From Rubrivivax gelatinosus IL144 (GTDB taxonomy: Bacteria; Pseudomonadota; Gammaproteobacteria; Burkholderiales; Burkholderiaceae_C), in contig NC_017075.1 in NCBI RefSeq assembly GCF_000284255.1, forward strand, positions 3,410,001-3,474,000: 64,000 nucleotides of DNA, written 5' to 3'. Positions within the stretch are counted from its first letter, which is position 1, and each line of letters begins with the position of its first letter. Shown one piece after another: positions 39,333 through 47,895 of this stretch. The notes beneath the pieces were generated by a model that did not search any database, was not told where the DNA came from, and saw only the letters and a program-made list of their open reading frames with translations. Both the position numbers and the translations under genes were made by a program.

Positions 39333-40586
39333 ATGTCCAGTTTGATGTTGATGCGGCTGACCGCCGTGGCGGCCCTGGTGTGTTTGACCGCGTGCGGCGG
39401 CGGAGGAGGCAGCAGCGACAGTGCCACCAGCGGTGACGGCGGTGGCGGCAGTACGGGCGGCGGTGGCAACACCGGCGGTGGCGGCAACACGGGCGGTGGC
39501 GGCGGCGACACCGGCGGGGGTGGCAACGGCGGCGGCGGCGGCAGCGGCGTCAGCCTGCAGGACTCGATCTCCGCCGGCGTCGACTTCACCGTCGCCTTGC
39601 GCGCCAACGGCCTGCCCATCGCCTGGGGCGACAACGCACTGGGGCAGTTGGGCGGCGGCGCCCCGTTGGACGGCAGCTCGGCCCGGACGGTGGACACCGT
39701 GCCCTCGGCCTCCGTCTCGGCCGGCATCTACGGCGCCCAGGCGCTGACCTCCGCCGGCACGGCGACCGGCTGGGGCCGCAACGCCACCGGCTGGCTCGGC
39801 GGCGAGGTTCCGCTGATGGGCGACAGCACGGTGAGCGTGCCGCGTTCGGTGCCTTGGGGCGACAAGATCAAGCAGGTGCAGGCGGACCCGGCCGGGCTGT
39901 CGATGGCGCTGCGCACCGACGGCAGCGTCTGGTTCCTGCCCGGCATCAGCGAGGCCGGCACGACGCTCGGCGTCACGGTCGTGAGCCCGCAGCGGGTGGC
40001 CGGGCTGTCCGACGTCATCCAGCTCAGCACCGGCCCTGGCCTGCACCACGCGGTCAAGTCCGACGGCACCGTCTGGCGCATCGACACGACCTGGGGGTCC
40101 GGGTCCGCCACCCAGGTGCTCGGTGTCACCGGGGTCATCAAGGCCGCTTGCGCGCCGGCGCACTGCCTCGGGCTGCGCGCGGACGGCACGGTCCTCGAAT
40201 GGGGCACCAACCTCAACGGGACGTTGATCGACGGCACCCCTTACAACGACCAGCCGGTGGTCGTCGACGGGCTGTCCGGCGTCACGCAGGTCGCCGTCGC
40301 CGGCACCGGGTCGGTGGCGCTGACGAGCAGCGGCCAGGTTCTGACCTGGGGCGAAGCCGAGGTCACCGGCCGCGCCGGAACGACCGCGCCCGAGGCGACG
40401 CCGACGGCTTTGCCCGGCCTGTCGGGCGTGCAGGCCGTCAGCTGCGGGCCCAGCCACTGCGTGGTCAGACGCGACGACGGCAGCGTGTGGGGCTGGGGTG
40501 CGAACAACAAGGGCCAGCTGGGCACCGGCACGCTGAACGCCGTCGAACTGGCCCCGGTCCAGGCCGTGGGCGTCAACCTCAACTGA
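39333..40586 (+). CDS. RCC1-repeat lipoprotein with glycine-rich tether
   Basis: 417 aa; ATG 39333 has AAGGGAG five bases upstream. Lipobox VCLTAC (Cys21) predicts a lipid anchor. Residues about 22-72 are a Gly/Thr/Asn low-complexity tether, then a beta-propeller of RCC1-like blades follows, each with a turn such as PIAWGDNALGQLGGG, ATGWGRNATGWLGGE, VLEWGTNLNGTLIDG, VLTWGEAEVTGRAG, and SVWGWGANNKGQLGTG. About seven blades can be counted roughly. Bacterial RCC1-like proteins include beta-lactamase inhibitor BLIP-II and surface adhesion proteins. Here an exposed binding protein is likely, partner unknown. Confidence 0.85.
   Translation: MSSLMLMRLTAVAALVCLTACGGGGGSSDSATSGDGGGGSTGGGGNTGGGGNTGGGGGDTGGGGNGGGGGSGVSLQDSISAGVDFTVALRANGLPIAWGDNALGQLGGGAPLDGSSARTVDTVPSASVSAGIYGAQALTSAGTATGWGRNATGWLGGEVPLMGDSTVSVPRSVPWGDKIKQVQADPAGLSMALRTDGSVWFLPGISEAGTTLGVTVVSPQRVAGLSDVIQLSTGPGLHHAVKSDGTVWRIDTTWGSGSATQVLGVTGVIKAACAPAHCLGLRADGTVLEWGTNLNGTLIDGTPYNDQPVVVDGLSGVTQVAVAGTGSVALTSSGQVLTWGEAEVTGRAGTTAPEATPTALPGLSGVQAVSCGPSHCVVRRDDGSVWGWGANNKGQLGTGTLNAVELAPVQAVGVNLN
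39436..39545 (+). repeat. short tandem repeat encoding a GGGNTGGG-type linker
   Basis: Imperfect copies of a GGCGGTGGCGGCAACACC unit inside the RCC1 lipoprotein gene encode GGGGNTGGGGNTGGGGGDTGGG. Such repeats vary in copy number by slippage. Confidence 0.75.
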
Positions 40587-40778
40587 GCCCGGGCGCGGCC
40601 ACCGGGGCCGGCCGGTCACTCGACCTGCGCCGGGTCGTGGCGCGCCGTCACCTTCTCGAAGGCGACGGCGGCGCCGCGCAGCGCTTCGGCCACGGCGTCC
40701 TGCCACACGCCGGTCACGGCCTTGTTAAGAGCGGCCCGAAGAATGCGCGGCTCCAAGAGCAATCCACAGGAGCCGGCA

Positions 40779-42914
40779 TTGTCCCGAGAGCCCACAAGCG
40801 CGCGTCGCGTCCGCTTCGCTGCCCACAACATCCTGCTGATCGGCACCCTGCTGGCGCTGACGGCCTGCGGCAGCGACGATGACCCGGCGCCGACGCCGGA
40901 CGCCGCCGCCGAGCTGGCGCTGCTGGAGACGACGGACCTGCACTACTACGCCCGCAGCTACAACTACTACGCCGACAAGGCCGACAACGGGGTCGGCCTG
41001 GAGCGCACGGCGACGCTGATCCGCCAGGCGCGCCAGGAGTTCGCCAACACCCTGCTCGTCGACAACGGCGACACCATCCAGGGCACGGTGCTGGGCAGCT
41101 ACGAGGCCCAGGTGCAGCCGCTGGCGCCCACCGAGCAGCTGACGATGTACAAGGCGATGGCGACGCTGAAGTACGACGCCGGCACGCTGGGCAACCACGA
41201 GTTCAACTTCGGCCTGCCCTACCTCAGCCAGATCCTGGGCGGCGGGCTGCAGGTCGACGGCGTCGACCCGAAGATCGGCAGCAAGGACAAGGGCCCGGGC
41301 TTCCCGATCGTCGCGGCCAACGTCACCAGCCTGAAGACCGGCAAGCCGCTGGTCGAACCCTACGTCATCCTCGAACGCCAGCTGACGGCCAAGCAGGCCG
41401 ACGGCACGACCGTCACGCATCCGATCAAGATCGGCGTGCTGGGCATCACCACGCCCGGCATCCTGAACTGGGACAAGGACAAGCTCGAAGGCAAGGTCAG
41501 CACCCAGGACGGGCGCGACACCGCCGCCAAGTACGTGCCCGAGATCCGCCGCAAGGGTGCCGACCTGGTGTTCGTGCTGCTGCACGGCGGCATGAACGCC
41601 GGCGGTTATGCCGCGAACATGGAGAACCCCGGCTACTACATCACGAAGGACGTGCCGGGCATCGACGGCATCGTGATGGGCCACGAGCACAACACCTTCC
41701 CCGACCGCGGCACCAAGCCGGTCTACACCTTCGACGGCGCGGACAACACCAAGGGCACCGTCAACGGCGTGCCGGCGGTGATGGCCAGCTCCTGGGGCAA
41801 GGCGCTGGGCGTCATCAAGTACGCGCTGAAGTGGGACGGCAAGGCGCACAAGTGGTCGCTCGACACCGCCAACACCGCGGTCGAGGTTCGCACCATCCAG
41901 ACCGGCAGCAACCCGAGCACCTACGTCGCCAGCGACAGCGCCGTCGTCGAGGCGGTCGCCACGCTGCACGAGAAGACGCGCGCCTACGTGGCCTCGCCGA
42001 TCGGCAGCAGCGACTTCCGCATGAGCTCGATGTTCGCCGAACTCGGCGACTCGACAGCGCTGCAGGTCGTCAACCAGGCGCAGCAGGAGCACGTGGCGAA
42101 CTACGTGAAGAAGAACCTGCCGCAGTACGCCGCGCTGCCGGTGCTGTCGGTCACCGCGCCGTTCAAGGCCGGCTACGGCAGCAGCAGCGACTACACCGAC
42201 GTCAAGGCCGGTTCGCTGACCGTCGCCGCCGCGGCCGACCTCTACCTTTACGACAACAACACGATCAACGCGGTGAAGGTCACCGGCGCGCAGATCAAGC
42301 TGTGGCTGGAGAACGCCGCCGGGCGCTTCAACCGCATCGACCCGGCGAAGACCGAGGACCAGTGGCTGCTCAACGACAGCAAGACGGGCGTGCAGACCGG
42401 CTCGTCCTTCCCGGGCTACAACTACGACGTCTTCACCTCGCCGGACATCAGCTACGAGATCGACGTCACCCAGGCGCGCTACAACGTCAACGACCCGAGC
42501 CAGGGCGGCGAGCGCATCAGGAACCTGCGCTACAAGGGCCAGCCGATCGACCCGGCGCAGGAGTTCATCGTCGCCACGAACAACTACCGCGCCAACTCCA
42601 GCGCCCCGTACATCCTGGGCAGCGGCAAGAAGTTCGACATCGTCTGGGCCGCGCCCGACGCCAACCGCGAAGTGGTGCTGAACTACGTCAAGGCGCGGCA
42701 GAACCTGGTGCGCGCCAGCGACGGCGCGGCTCGCAGCTGGCAGTTCACGAAGGTCGCGACCGCCGGCAACGTGCTGTTCAAGTCGGGCAAGGACGAACTG
42801 GCGCTCGCCCAGGCCGCGGGCCTGGCCAACGTCAGCGTCTACCGCGCCGACGACAACGGCATCAACAGCGGCACCGGCAGCTACACGGTCTACCGCGTCG
42901 ATCTGAGCCAGTGA
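40779..42914 (+). CDS. cpdB: 2',3'-cyclic-nucleotide 2'-phosphodiesterase/3'-nucleotidase, lipoprotein form
   Basis: 711 aa. The start is set at TTG 40779 because CAGGAG stands six bases before it and it yields a compact signal with lipobox LLALTAC (Cys30); ATG 40743 would lengthen the signal. The metallophosphoesterase domain begins ETTDLHYYARSYNYY, with LVDNGDTIQG, GTLGNHEFNFGLPYL and VMGHEHNTFPDR binding the two metals. The C-terminal nucleotidase domain includes VNQAQQEHVANYV, DLYLYDNNTINAVKVTG and FIVATNNYRAN. The whole resembles CpdB more than UshA. CpdB is soluble periplasmic in E. coli; lipid anchoring here is a difference. Confidence 0.9.
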   Translation: MSREPTSARRVRFAAHNILLIGTLLALTACGSDDDPAPTPDAAAELALLETTDLHYYARSYNYYADKADNGVGLERTATLIRQARQEFANTLLVDNGDTIQGTVLGSYEAQVQPLAPTEQLTMYKAMATLKYDAGTLGNHEFNFGLPYLSQILGGGLQVDGVDPKIGSKDKGPGFPIVAANVTSLKTGKPLVEPYVILERQLTAKQADGTTVTHPIKIGVLGITTPGILNWDKDKLEGKVSTQDGRDTAAKYVPEIRRKGADLVFVLLHGGMNAGGYAANMENPGYYITKDVPGIDGIVMGHEHNTFPDRGTKPVYTFDGADNTKGTVNGVPAVMASSWGKALGVIKYALKWDGKAHKWSLDTANTAVEVRTIQTGSNPSTYVASDSAVVEAVATLHEKTRAYVASPIGSSDFRMSSMFAELGDSTALQVVNQAQQEHVANYVKKNLPQYAALPVLSVTAPFKAGYGSSSDYTDVKAGSLTVAAAADLYLYDNNTINAVKVTGAQIKLWLENAAGRFNRIDPAKTEDQWLLNDSKTGVQTGSSFPGYNYDVFTSPDISYEIDVTQARYNVNDPSQGGERIRNLRYKGQPIDPAQEFIVATNNYRANSSAPYILGSGKKFDIVWAAPDANREVVLNYVKARQNLVRASDGAARSWQFTKVATAGNVLFKSGKDELALAQAAGLANVSVYRADDNGINSGTGSYTVYRVDLSQ

Positions 42915-42943
42915 TCGAGAAGAACGTCTGATGCGACGGACGA

Positions 42944-42971
42944 GGCCACCTTCGGGTGGCCTTTTCGTTTT
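42944..42971 (+). terminator. intrinsic terminator after cpdB
   Basis: Seven-base perfect stem GGCCACC/GGTGGCC with a TTCG tetraloop, followed by TTTTCGTTTT. It starts 29 bases after the cpdB stop. One of the clearest terminators in the window. Confidence 0.93.
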
Positions 42972-43500
42972 CGCAGGGAAGGCCGGGCCGAGGCGGGCGC
43001 GGGCCGCAGCACCCGCCCGTGCGACGCGCCCGCTGCCATCGTGCAGCAGCTAGAAGCCGAGCTCGTGGACGAAGACCGCGCGCGTGGGCACGAGCACGGA
43101 GAAAGCCCTGGAACACGAAGTACGGTCTTCGGTGGGCCGGTCGAAGTGCGCCGTTCATGTTCCCGGCTTGCATGCGCGGGGGGTGGCTGGCGACGCCGAG
43201 TTCATCGTGTCGGGAGACCACGGCTCGCTTGCGTGCCTCAGCGACTGATGACGAGCGCCAGCAACATGACGGCGGCAGCCAACAGCAGGAAGATCGCCCG
43301 AACCGTCCATCGGGCAGCGCGAGTGCGATCACCGCCAAGCAGGTGAATCTGACCCCAACGACCAACGGAGAACTTCTTCATGTTCCGCCTGGCGAAGCGA
43401 TTCGCCTGCTCCGTCGGAAGAATCCGATCCCGTTAGAAGGCTGCACAAGAACGTTGCAGCTGCCGCGGAGCGATTTCCGCAACGGAATCAAAGAGTTGGA
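42972..43500. other. 529-base interval without a convincing gene, next to tRNA-Pro
   Basis: Lies between the cpdB terminator and the 3' end of tRNA-Pro. Codon-position GC bias is weak and the open frames (for example minus-strand 42862-43365) have no ribosome site or family match. It ends with AT-richer sequence near 43380-43500. It may be degraded DNA; the tRNA 3' side is where integrated elements usually sit, but no att duplication or integrase is seen. Confidence 0.45.
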
Positions 43501-43577
43501 TGGTCGGGGTGACACGATTCGAACGTGCGACCCACTGCTCCCAAAGCAGTTGCGCTACCAGGCTGCGCTACACCCCG
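43501..43577 (-). tRNA. tRNA-Pro, anticodon TGG
   Basis: 77 bases including the encoded CCA (43501-43503 read on the minus strand). Acceptor stem CGGGGTG pairs with CACCCCG, discriminator A. The D arm is GCGCAGCCTGGTAGCGC, the anticodon stem-loop is ACTGC-TTTGGGA-GCAGT with TGG in the loop, and the T arm has GTTCGAATC. The gene decodes CCA and probably other Pro codons. Confidence 0.97.
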
Positions 43578-43631
43578 AAGCTGTCGATTGTAGCCGTCGC
43601 CCCTTGCGCGGCCGCTCGCCGCCCTGGGGGG

Positions 43632-44138
43632 TCAGATCAACTCGGCGGGCGCCGGCAGCTGCAGCTGCCGCGCGACGTCCATGCACTGGCGGATGTGCTG
43701 TTCGCAGACGATCTTCAGCGCCGAGAACGTCAGCGCCGCCGACACCGCCTGGCCGGCCAAAGGCACGACCTTGGCGGCCTGCTTGGTCGTCAGCCGCACG
43801 CCGACGGTGCGCACGATGCGCAGCACGACGTCGCGCGTGACGAGGCGGCCGACGAGCACGCCGCCGCCGACGCTGATCGCCTTGTAGACGACGAGGCGCC
43901 GGTCGGGCGCCAGGCGTTCGACCTGCTCGGCGCTGAGGCCGAACTCGGCGTTGATCTCGGGCAGCAGCTTGACCAGCGTGCCGACGTCGGTGATCCAGTC
44001 GATGCCCGGGATCGGCACCGCGGCGACGCCGGCGGCCACCAGCGCCCGGCGGGTGACGAGGCGCCGTGCGCGTGCCGCGGCGGCTTCGATCTCGGCCTCG
44101 CTGCCGGGCACCACCACCCAGTCGCCGGGGGCGGCCAT
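43632..44138 (-). CDS. DUF697/EcsC-like membrane-associated protein
   Basis: 168 aa, start ATG 44138. After a short soluble start it has ALVAAGVAAVPIPGIDWITD, where the P-I-P-G pattern is typical of DUF697-like and related proteins, and a second hydrophobic segment (VVPLAGQAVSAALTFSALKIV, about residues 123-143). A helical stretch (VGTLVKLLPEINAEFGL) lies between. Membrane attachment is likely. No function is known. It follows the RraA-like gene with two bases between, so they are co-transcribed. Confidence 0.65.
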   Translation of the reverse strand: MAAPGDWVVVPGSEAEIEAAAARARRLVTRRALVAAGVAAVPIPGIDWITDVGTLVKLLPEINAEFGLSAEQVERLAPDRRLVVYKAISVGGGVLVGRLVTRDVVLRIVRTVGVRLTTKQAAKVVPLAGQAVSAALTFSALKIVCEQHIRQCMDVARQLQLPAPAELI

Positions 44139-44140
44139 CG

Positions 44141-44635
44141 TCAGGGCCTCGCCGGCATCACGACGATGCCGTCCTCGTCGGCGACGACCCACTCGCCCGG
44201 CGCCACACGCACGCCCTGCACCTGCACCGGCAGGTCGCGCTGGCCTTCGTTGCGCTTGACGGTGGGCATCGGCATCGCGGCCAGCGCACGGATGCCGACG
44301 TCGCAGGCGGCCAGTTCGGCCAGGTCGCGCACCGCGCCGTCGACGACCAGGCCGGCCCAGCCGTTCCTGGCCGCCGCGGCGGCCAGGTTGCCGCCGACCA
44401 GCGCGCGGCGCCGCGAGCCCCCGCCGTCGACGACGAGTACGCGCCCGCGGCCCGGCTCGTCGAGCGCGGCCTTCACGAGGCTGTTGTCCTCGTGGCACTT
44501 GACCGTGCTCGCCGGGCCGGCGAAACGCACGCGGCCGCCGTAGCTCGTGAACACCGGCGGCAGCACGCGGAACTCGCCGCCGTCGCCGGCGTCCTTGTGT
44601 GCGTCGCAGAGGTCGCAAGTGGAGAAGTCGTCCAT
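44141..44635 (-). CDS. RraA-family protein (HMG aldolase or RNase E regulator type)
   Basis: 164 aa, start ATG 44635. The family fold is seen in STCDLCDAHKD, VKCHEDNSLVKAAL, VLVVDGGGSRRRALVGGNLA and NGWAGLVVDGAVRDLAELA, with the Arg-Asp pair (VRD) that binds the metal and substrate in aldolases. Proteobacterial RraA inhibits RNase E; related proteins cleave 4-hydroxy-4-methyl-2-oxoglutarate. Both roles share the same residues, so which applies cannot be told here. Size and start are those of short RraA. Confidence 0.85.
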   Translation of the reverse strand: MDDFSTCDLCDAHKDAGDGGEFRVLPPVFTSYGGRVRFAGPASTVKCHEDNSLVKAALDEPGRGRVLVVDGGGSRRRALVGGNLAAAAARNGWAGLVVDGAVRDLAELAACDVGIRALAAMPMPTVKRNEGQRDLPVQVQGVRVAPGEWVVADEDGIVVMPARP

Positions 44636-44703
44636 CGTCGGTCTCCCTGGGAAGAATCCTAAGCGCGCCGCGCAGGCCGCGGCCAAAGCCCCACGCCGGC
44701 CAT

Positions 44704-45165
44704 CTAACGCGCCGGCTCGCGCGGCGCCGGCGGCAGCATCACGCGGTGCTCGCGCACCGTCTTCAGGATGATGGACGTGGACGTCTCGGCCAGCAGGCAC
44801 AGACGCGACACCACGGCGTCGAGGTGGGCGACGTCGGTGACCGCGATCTCCAGCATCCAGCTGTCCTCGCCGGTGATGTTCCAGCCGTTGACGACCTCGG
44901 CCGTCTGCTCGATCAGTTCGAGCATGCGCGCGTAGTCGGTGCGGCCGACGCGCACCAGCGCGCGGATGCCGTAGCCCAGCGCGCCCAGGTCCACCGTCGC
45001 GCGGTAGCCGGTGATGACGCCGGCGGCTTCGAGCTTGCGCACGCGCTCGGCCACCGCCGGCTGGCTGAGGTGCACGCGCCGGCCGAGTTCGGCCAGGCTC
45101 AGGCGGGCGTCGGCCTGCAGTTCGGCGAGCAATCGGGTGTCGTAGGCGTCCAAGGCGTAGCTCAT
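44704..45165 (-). CDS. Lrp/AsnC-family transcriptional regulator
   Basis: 153 aa. N-terminal helix-turn-helix (LSLAELGRRVHLSQPAVAER, about residues 20-39) and a C-terminal RAM ligand domain with ALVRVGRTDYARMLELIEQ and NITGEDSWMLEIAVTDV. Family members bind amino acids. It is divergent from an EamA exporter gene, with 88 bases between, so it probably controls that exporter, as many AsnC-type regulators do for their neighbours. Confidence 0.93.
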   Translation of the reverse strand: MSYALDAYDTRLLAELQADARLSLAELGRRVHLSQPAVAERVRKLEAAGVITGYRATVDLGALGYGIRALVRVGRTDYARMLELIEQTAEVVNGWNITGEDSWMLEIAVTDVAHLDAVVSRLCLLAETSTSIILKTVREHRVMLPPAPREPAR

Positions 45166-45253
45166 TCAGAACCTTTGTTTCCACGGCGAAGCGTCGCGAC
45201 GAGCTTTGATTCTGCATGGATCTGCCGCGTTTGCCTTCTTATGATCTCGCCCC

Positions 45254-46162
45254 ATGCCCACCGTCGCCCTGACCCCGACCACCACCCGGCTGTCGCCGCT
45301 GCTGCTGGCCTGCCTGGCCTCGACCTGGTTCGTCTGGGGCTCGACCTATCTGGCGATCAAGTGGGCGCTGGTGAGCTTCCCCCCCTTCTTCCAGATGGGC
45401 ACGCGCTTCGTCGCCGCCGGGCTGGTGCTGGGCGCCTTCGCACGCTGGCGCGGCGCGCGCTGGCCCGACCGCGCGCAATGGACCAGCGCCTTCATCCTCG
45501 GCGCGCTGATGCTCGGCGGCGGCTACGGCGCCACCGCGTTCGCCCAGCAGAGCATCAGCTCGGGGCTGGTCGTGGCCTTCATCGCCGTCGTGCCGGCGGT
45601 GGTCGCGCTGTTCGAGCTGCCTTACGGCGTGCGGCCGTCGCGGCTGGAAACGGCCGGCATCGCGCTGGGCCTGGTCGGCATCGTGCTGCTGACGCAGGGC
45701 GAAGGTTTCGGCGCCTCGGCGGCCGGGCTGGTGTCGATGGCGATCGCCTGCACCGCCTGGTGCGCCGGCAGCGTCTGGGCCAAACACGGGCTGCCGGGCG
45801 GGCGGAAGCTGGAACTGGCGCCCGGCGCCGCCGGCTACGCCAGCCAGATGCTCGCCGGCGGCGTGCTGCTGCTGGCGCTGTCCTGGGGCGCGGGCGAACA
45901 ACCGACGCTGCCGCCGGACCCGCGCTCGCTGGCCTGCTGGTTCTACCTCGTGGTCGCCGGCTCGCTGATCGGCTTCAGCGCCTACATGCTGCTGCTGCAG
46001 CGCACCAGCACCGCGCTGGCCTCGAGCTACACCTTCGTCAACCCGGTGATCGCGATGGTGCTGGGCGTGACGGTCGGCGGCGAAGTCGTCGGCGCCGGCG
46101 AGATGCTGGCCGCCGGCATCGTCACCGCCAGCGTCGTGCTGCTGCTGGCCGGACGGCGCTGA
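45254..46162 (+). CDS. EamA/DMT-family exporter (YedA-like)
   Basis: 302 aa with ten predicted membrane segments, made of two EamA repeats. TWFVWGSTYLAIKWALVSF opens the first and SMAIACTAWCAGSVWAKHG the second. VNPVIAMVLGVTVGGEVVG near the C-terminus is a typical end block. Such proteins export amino acids, metabolites or drugs. A -10-like TATGAT lies at 45240-45245, close to the ATG. Divergent AsnC-type regulator suggests an amino-acid link. Confidence 0.9.
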   Translation: MPTVALTPTTTRLSPLLLACLASTWFVWGSTYLAIKWALVSFPPFFQMGTRFVAAGLVLGAFARWRGARWPDRAQWTSAFILGALMLGGGYGATAFAQQSISSGLVVAFIAVVPAVVALFELPYGVRPSRLETAGIALGLVGIVLLTQGEGFGASAAGLVSMAIACTAWCAGSVWAKHGLPGGRKLELAPGAAGYASQMLAGGVLLLALSWGAGEQPTLPPDPRSLACWFYLVVAGSLIGFSAYMLLLQRTSTALASSYTFVNPVIAMVLGVTVGGEVVGAGEMLAAGIVTASVVLLLAGRR

Positions 46163-46163
46163 G

Positions 46164-47864
46164 TCAGCGCCGGGCGGCCGCGGCGCGGATCTGCGCCAAC
46201 GTCGCACGCGAGGTGCTGACCTCGACGTCGAGCAACAAGTGCAGCAGCGCCGGCTTGCCGGCCGCCAGCGCGCGCTCCAGCGCGGCCTCGAAGTCGGCCG
46301 TCTTCGCTACCGTCTCCCCGGCCCATCCGTAGGCCCGCGCCAGCGCGGCGAAATCGGGGTTGCAGAGCTCGGTGCCGCTGATGCGCCCCGGGTACTCGCG
46401 CTCCTGGTGCATGCGGATCGTGCCGTAGCTGCCGTTGTCGACGACGACGACCAGCAACCGCTCGACACCCGCGGCACGCGCCGTCGCCAGCTCCTGGCCG
46501 GTCATCAGGAACTCGCCGTCGCCGAGGAAAGCGACCGCCTGGCGCCCGGGCTGCAGCACGGCTGCGGCCACCGCCGCCGGCAGGCCGTAGCCCATCGCAC
46601 CCGAGGTCGGCGCCAGCTGCGTGCGGCCGTGGTGCTGCAGGCCGGGGTAACGCAGGAAACGGTGCAGCCAGCCGCTGTAGTTGCCGGCGCCGTTGGTCCA
46701 GACGGTGTCCTCGGGCAGGCGGCGCTGCAGCATCTGCACGACGGCCGCCAGGTCCAGCGGCTCGACCGGCGTCGGCACCTGGTTGGCCTCGTAGTCGGCA
46801 CGCGCGGCCTCGGCCCAGGCGCCGTCGCGGCCCGGCGGCGCGGCGAGCGCCTCCAGCGCCTTGGCAGCGCTGCGCATCGAGGCCTGCAGCATCAGGTCGG
46901 CGGCGTAGACGCGGCCCAGTTCCTCGGGGCCGGCGTGCACGTGCACCAGCTTCTGGGCCGGGCGCGGTGCCTGCAGCAGCGTGTAGCCGCCGGTCGTCAT
47001 CTCGCCCAGGCGCACGCCCAGCGCGATGACGAGGTCGGCGTCGCGCACCCGCGCGGCGAGCTTCGCATTGATGCCGATGCCGACGTCGCCGGCGTACAGC
47101 GGGTGGGCGTTGTCGAAGGTGTCCTGGAAGCGGAAGCCGCAGGCCACCGGCAGGCGCCAGTTCTCGGCGAAACGCTGCAGCGCCGCGGCGGCCTCGGCAT
47201 CCCAGCCGCTGCCGCCGGCGATGACGATCGGCCGCTCGGCCTCCAGCAGCAGCCGGCGCAGGTCGCGCAAGGCGCCGGGCGCCGGCCAGGCCAGCGCCGG
47301 CTCGACACGCGGCAGCACCGGCGCGGCGGTCTCGCGCGTCAGCATGTCCTCGGGCAGCACCAGCACCACCGGGCCGGGCCGCCCCTGCATCGCGGTGTGG
47401 AAGGCGCGCGCGACGTACTCGGGCAGGCGGTCGGCGTCGTGCACCTCGCCCACCCACTTGGCCATGCCCAGCGTGCCGGGGCCGAACATCTGGCGGTAGT
47501 CGACTTCCTGGAAGGCTTCGCGGTCGCGCTGGTCGCCGGCCACCTGGCCGATGAGCAGCAGCATCGGCGTCGAGTCCTGGAAGGCCGTGTGCAGCCCGAT
47601 CGCGGCGTTCGACGCGCCGGGGCCGCGCGTGACGAAGCAGACGCCGGGCCGCCCGCTCAGCTTGCCCTGGGCCTCGGCCATGAAGGCCGCGCCGCCTTCG
47701 TGGCGGCAGGCGACGAAGCGGATTTGCTCGCGGTGCTCGTGCAGGCCGTCGAGCACGGCCAGATAACTCTCGCCGGGCACGCCGAAGCAGGTGGTGACGC
47801 CCTGGGCGACGAGGGCCTCGACGAGCGCATGGCCGGCGAGGCGGGAACGGGTGCTGTCGTTCAT
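46164..47864 (-). CDS. thiamine-diphosphate-dependent enzyme, acetolactate synthase-like
   Basis: 566 aa. Three domains: N-terminal PYR domain with catalytic Glu in ACRHEGGAAFMAEAQG and GVCFVTRGPGASNA, a middle FAD/NAD-like domain (PIVIAGGSGWDAEAAAAL), and a C-terminal PP domain with the ThDP motif GDGEFLMTGQELATA...DNGSYG. It lacks a neighbouring ilvH or ilvC, so it is likely an IlvB-like enzyme with another substrate, such as an oxalyl-CoA, sulfoacetaldehyde or glyoxylate type, rather than branched-chain synthesis. Substrate cannot be settled by eye. It is convergent with the EamA exporter (one base between stops) and follows an MFS gene on the same strand. Confidence 0.87.
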   Translation of the reverse strand: MNDSTRSRLAGHALVEALVAQGVTTCFGVPGESYLAVLDGLHEHREQIRFVACRHEGGAAFMAEAQGKLSGRPGVCFVTRGPGASNAAIGLHTAFQDSTPMLLLIGQVAGDQRDREAFQEVDYRQMFGPGTLGMAKWVGEVHDADRLPEYVARAFHTAMQGRPGPVVLVLPEDMLTRETAAPVLPRVEPALAWPAPGALRDLRRLLLEAERPIVIAGGSGWDAEAAAALQRFAENWRLPVACGFRFQDTFDNAHPLYAGDVGIGINAKLAARVRDADLVIALGVRLGEMTTGGYTLLQAPRPAQKLVHVHAGPEELGRVYAADLMLQASMRSAAKALEALAAPPGRDGAWAEAARADYEANQVPTPVEPLDLAAVVQMLQRRLPEDTVWTNGAGNYSGWLHRFLRYPGLQHHGRTQLAPTSGAMGYGLPAAVAAAVLQPGRQAVAFLGDGEFLMTGQELATARAAGVERLLVVVVDNGSYGTIRMHQEREYPGRISGTELCNPDFAALARAYGWAGETVAKTADFEAALERALAAGKPALLHLLLDVEVSTSRATLAQIRAAAARR

Positions 47865-47895
47865 GGCGGCGACTCTAACGCCGCCGCGGCCGCGC

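Noticed and set aside
40616..40846. Minus-strand 76-codon frame between the RCC1 and cpdB genes
   Set aside because: Its end (EALRGAAVAFEKVTARHDPAQVE) looks gene-like, perhaps the tail of a lost gene, but its first half overlaps the cpdB signal region and no start or family is convincing.
42862..43365. Minus-strand 167-codon frame beside tRNA-Pro
   Set aside because: It crosses the cpdB stop and the terminator, has Cys/Arg/Trp-rich composition and no ribosome site.
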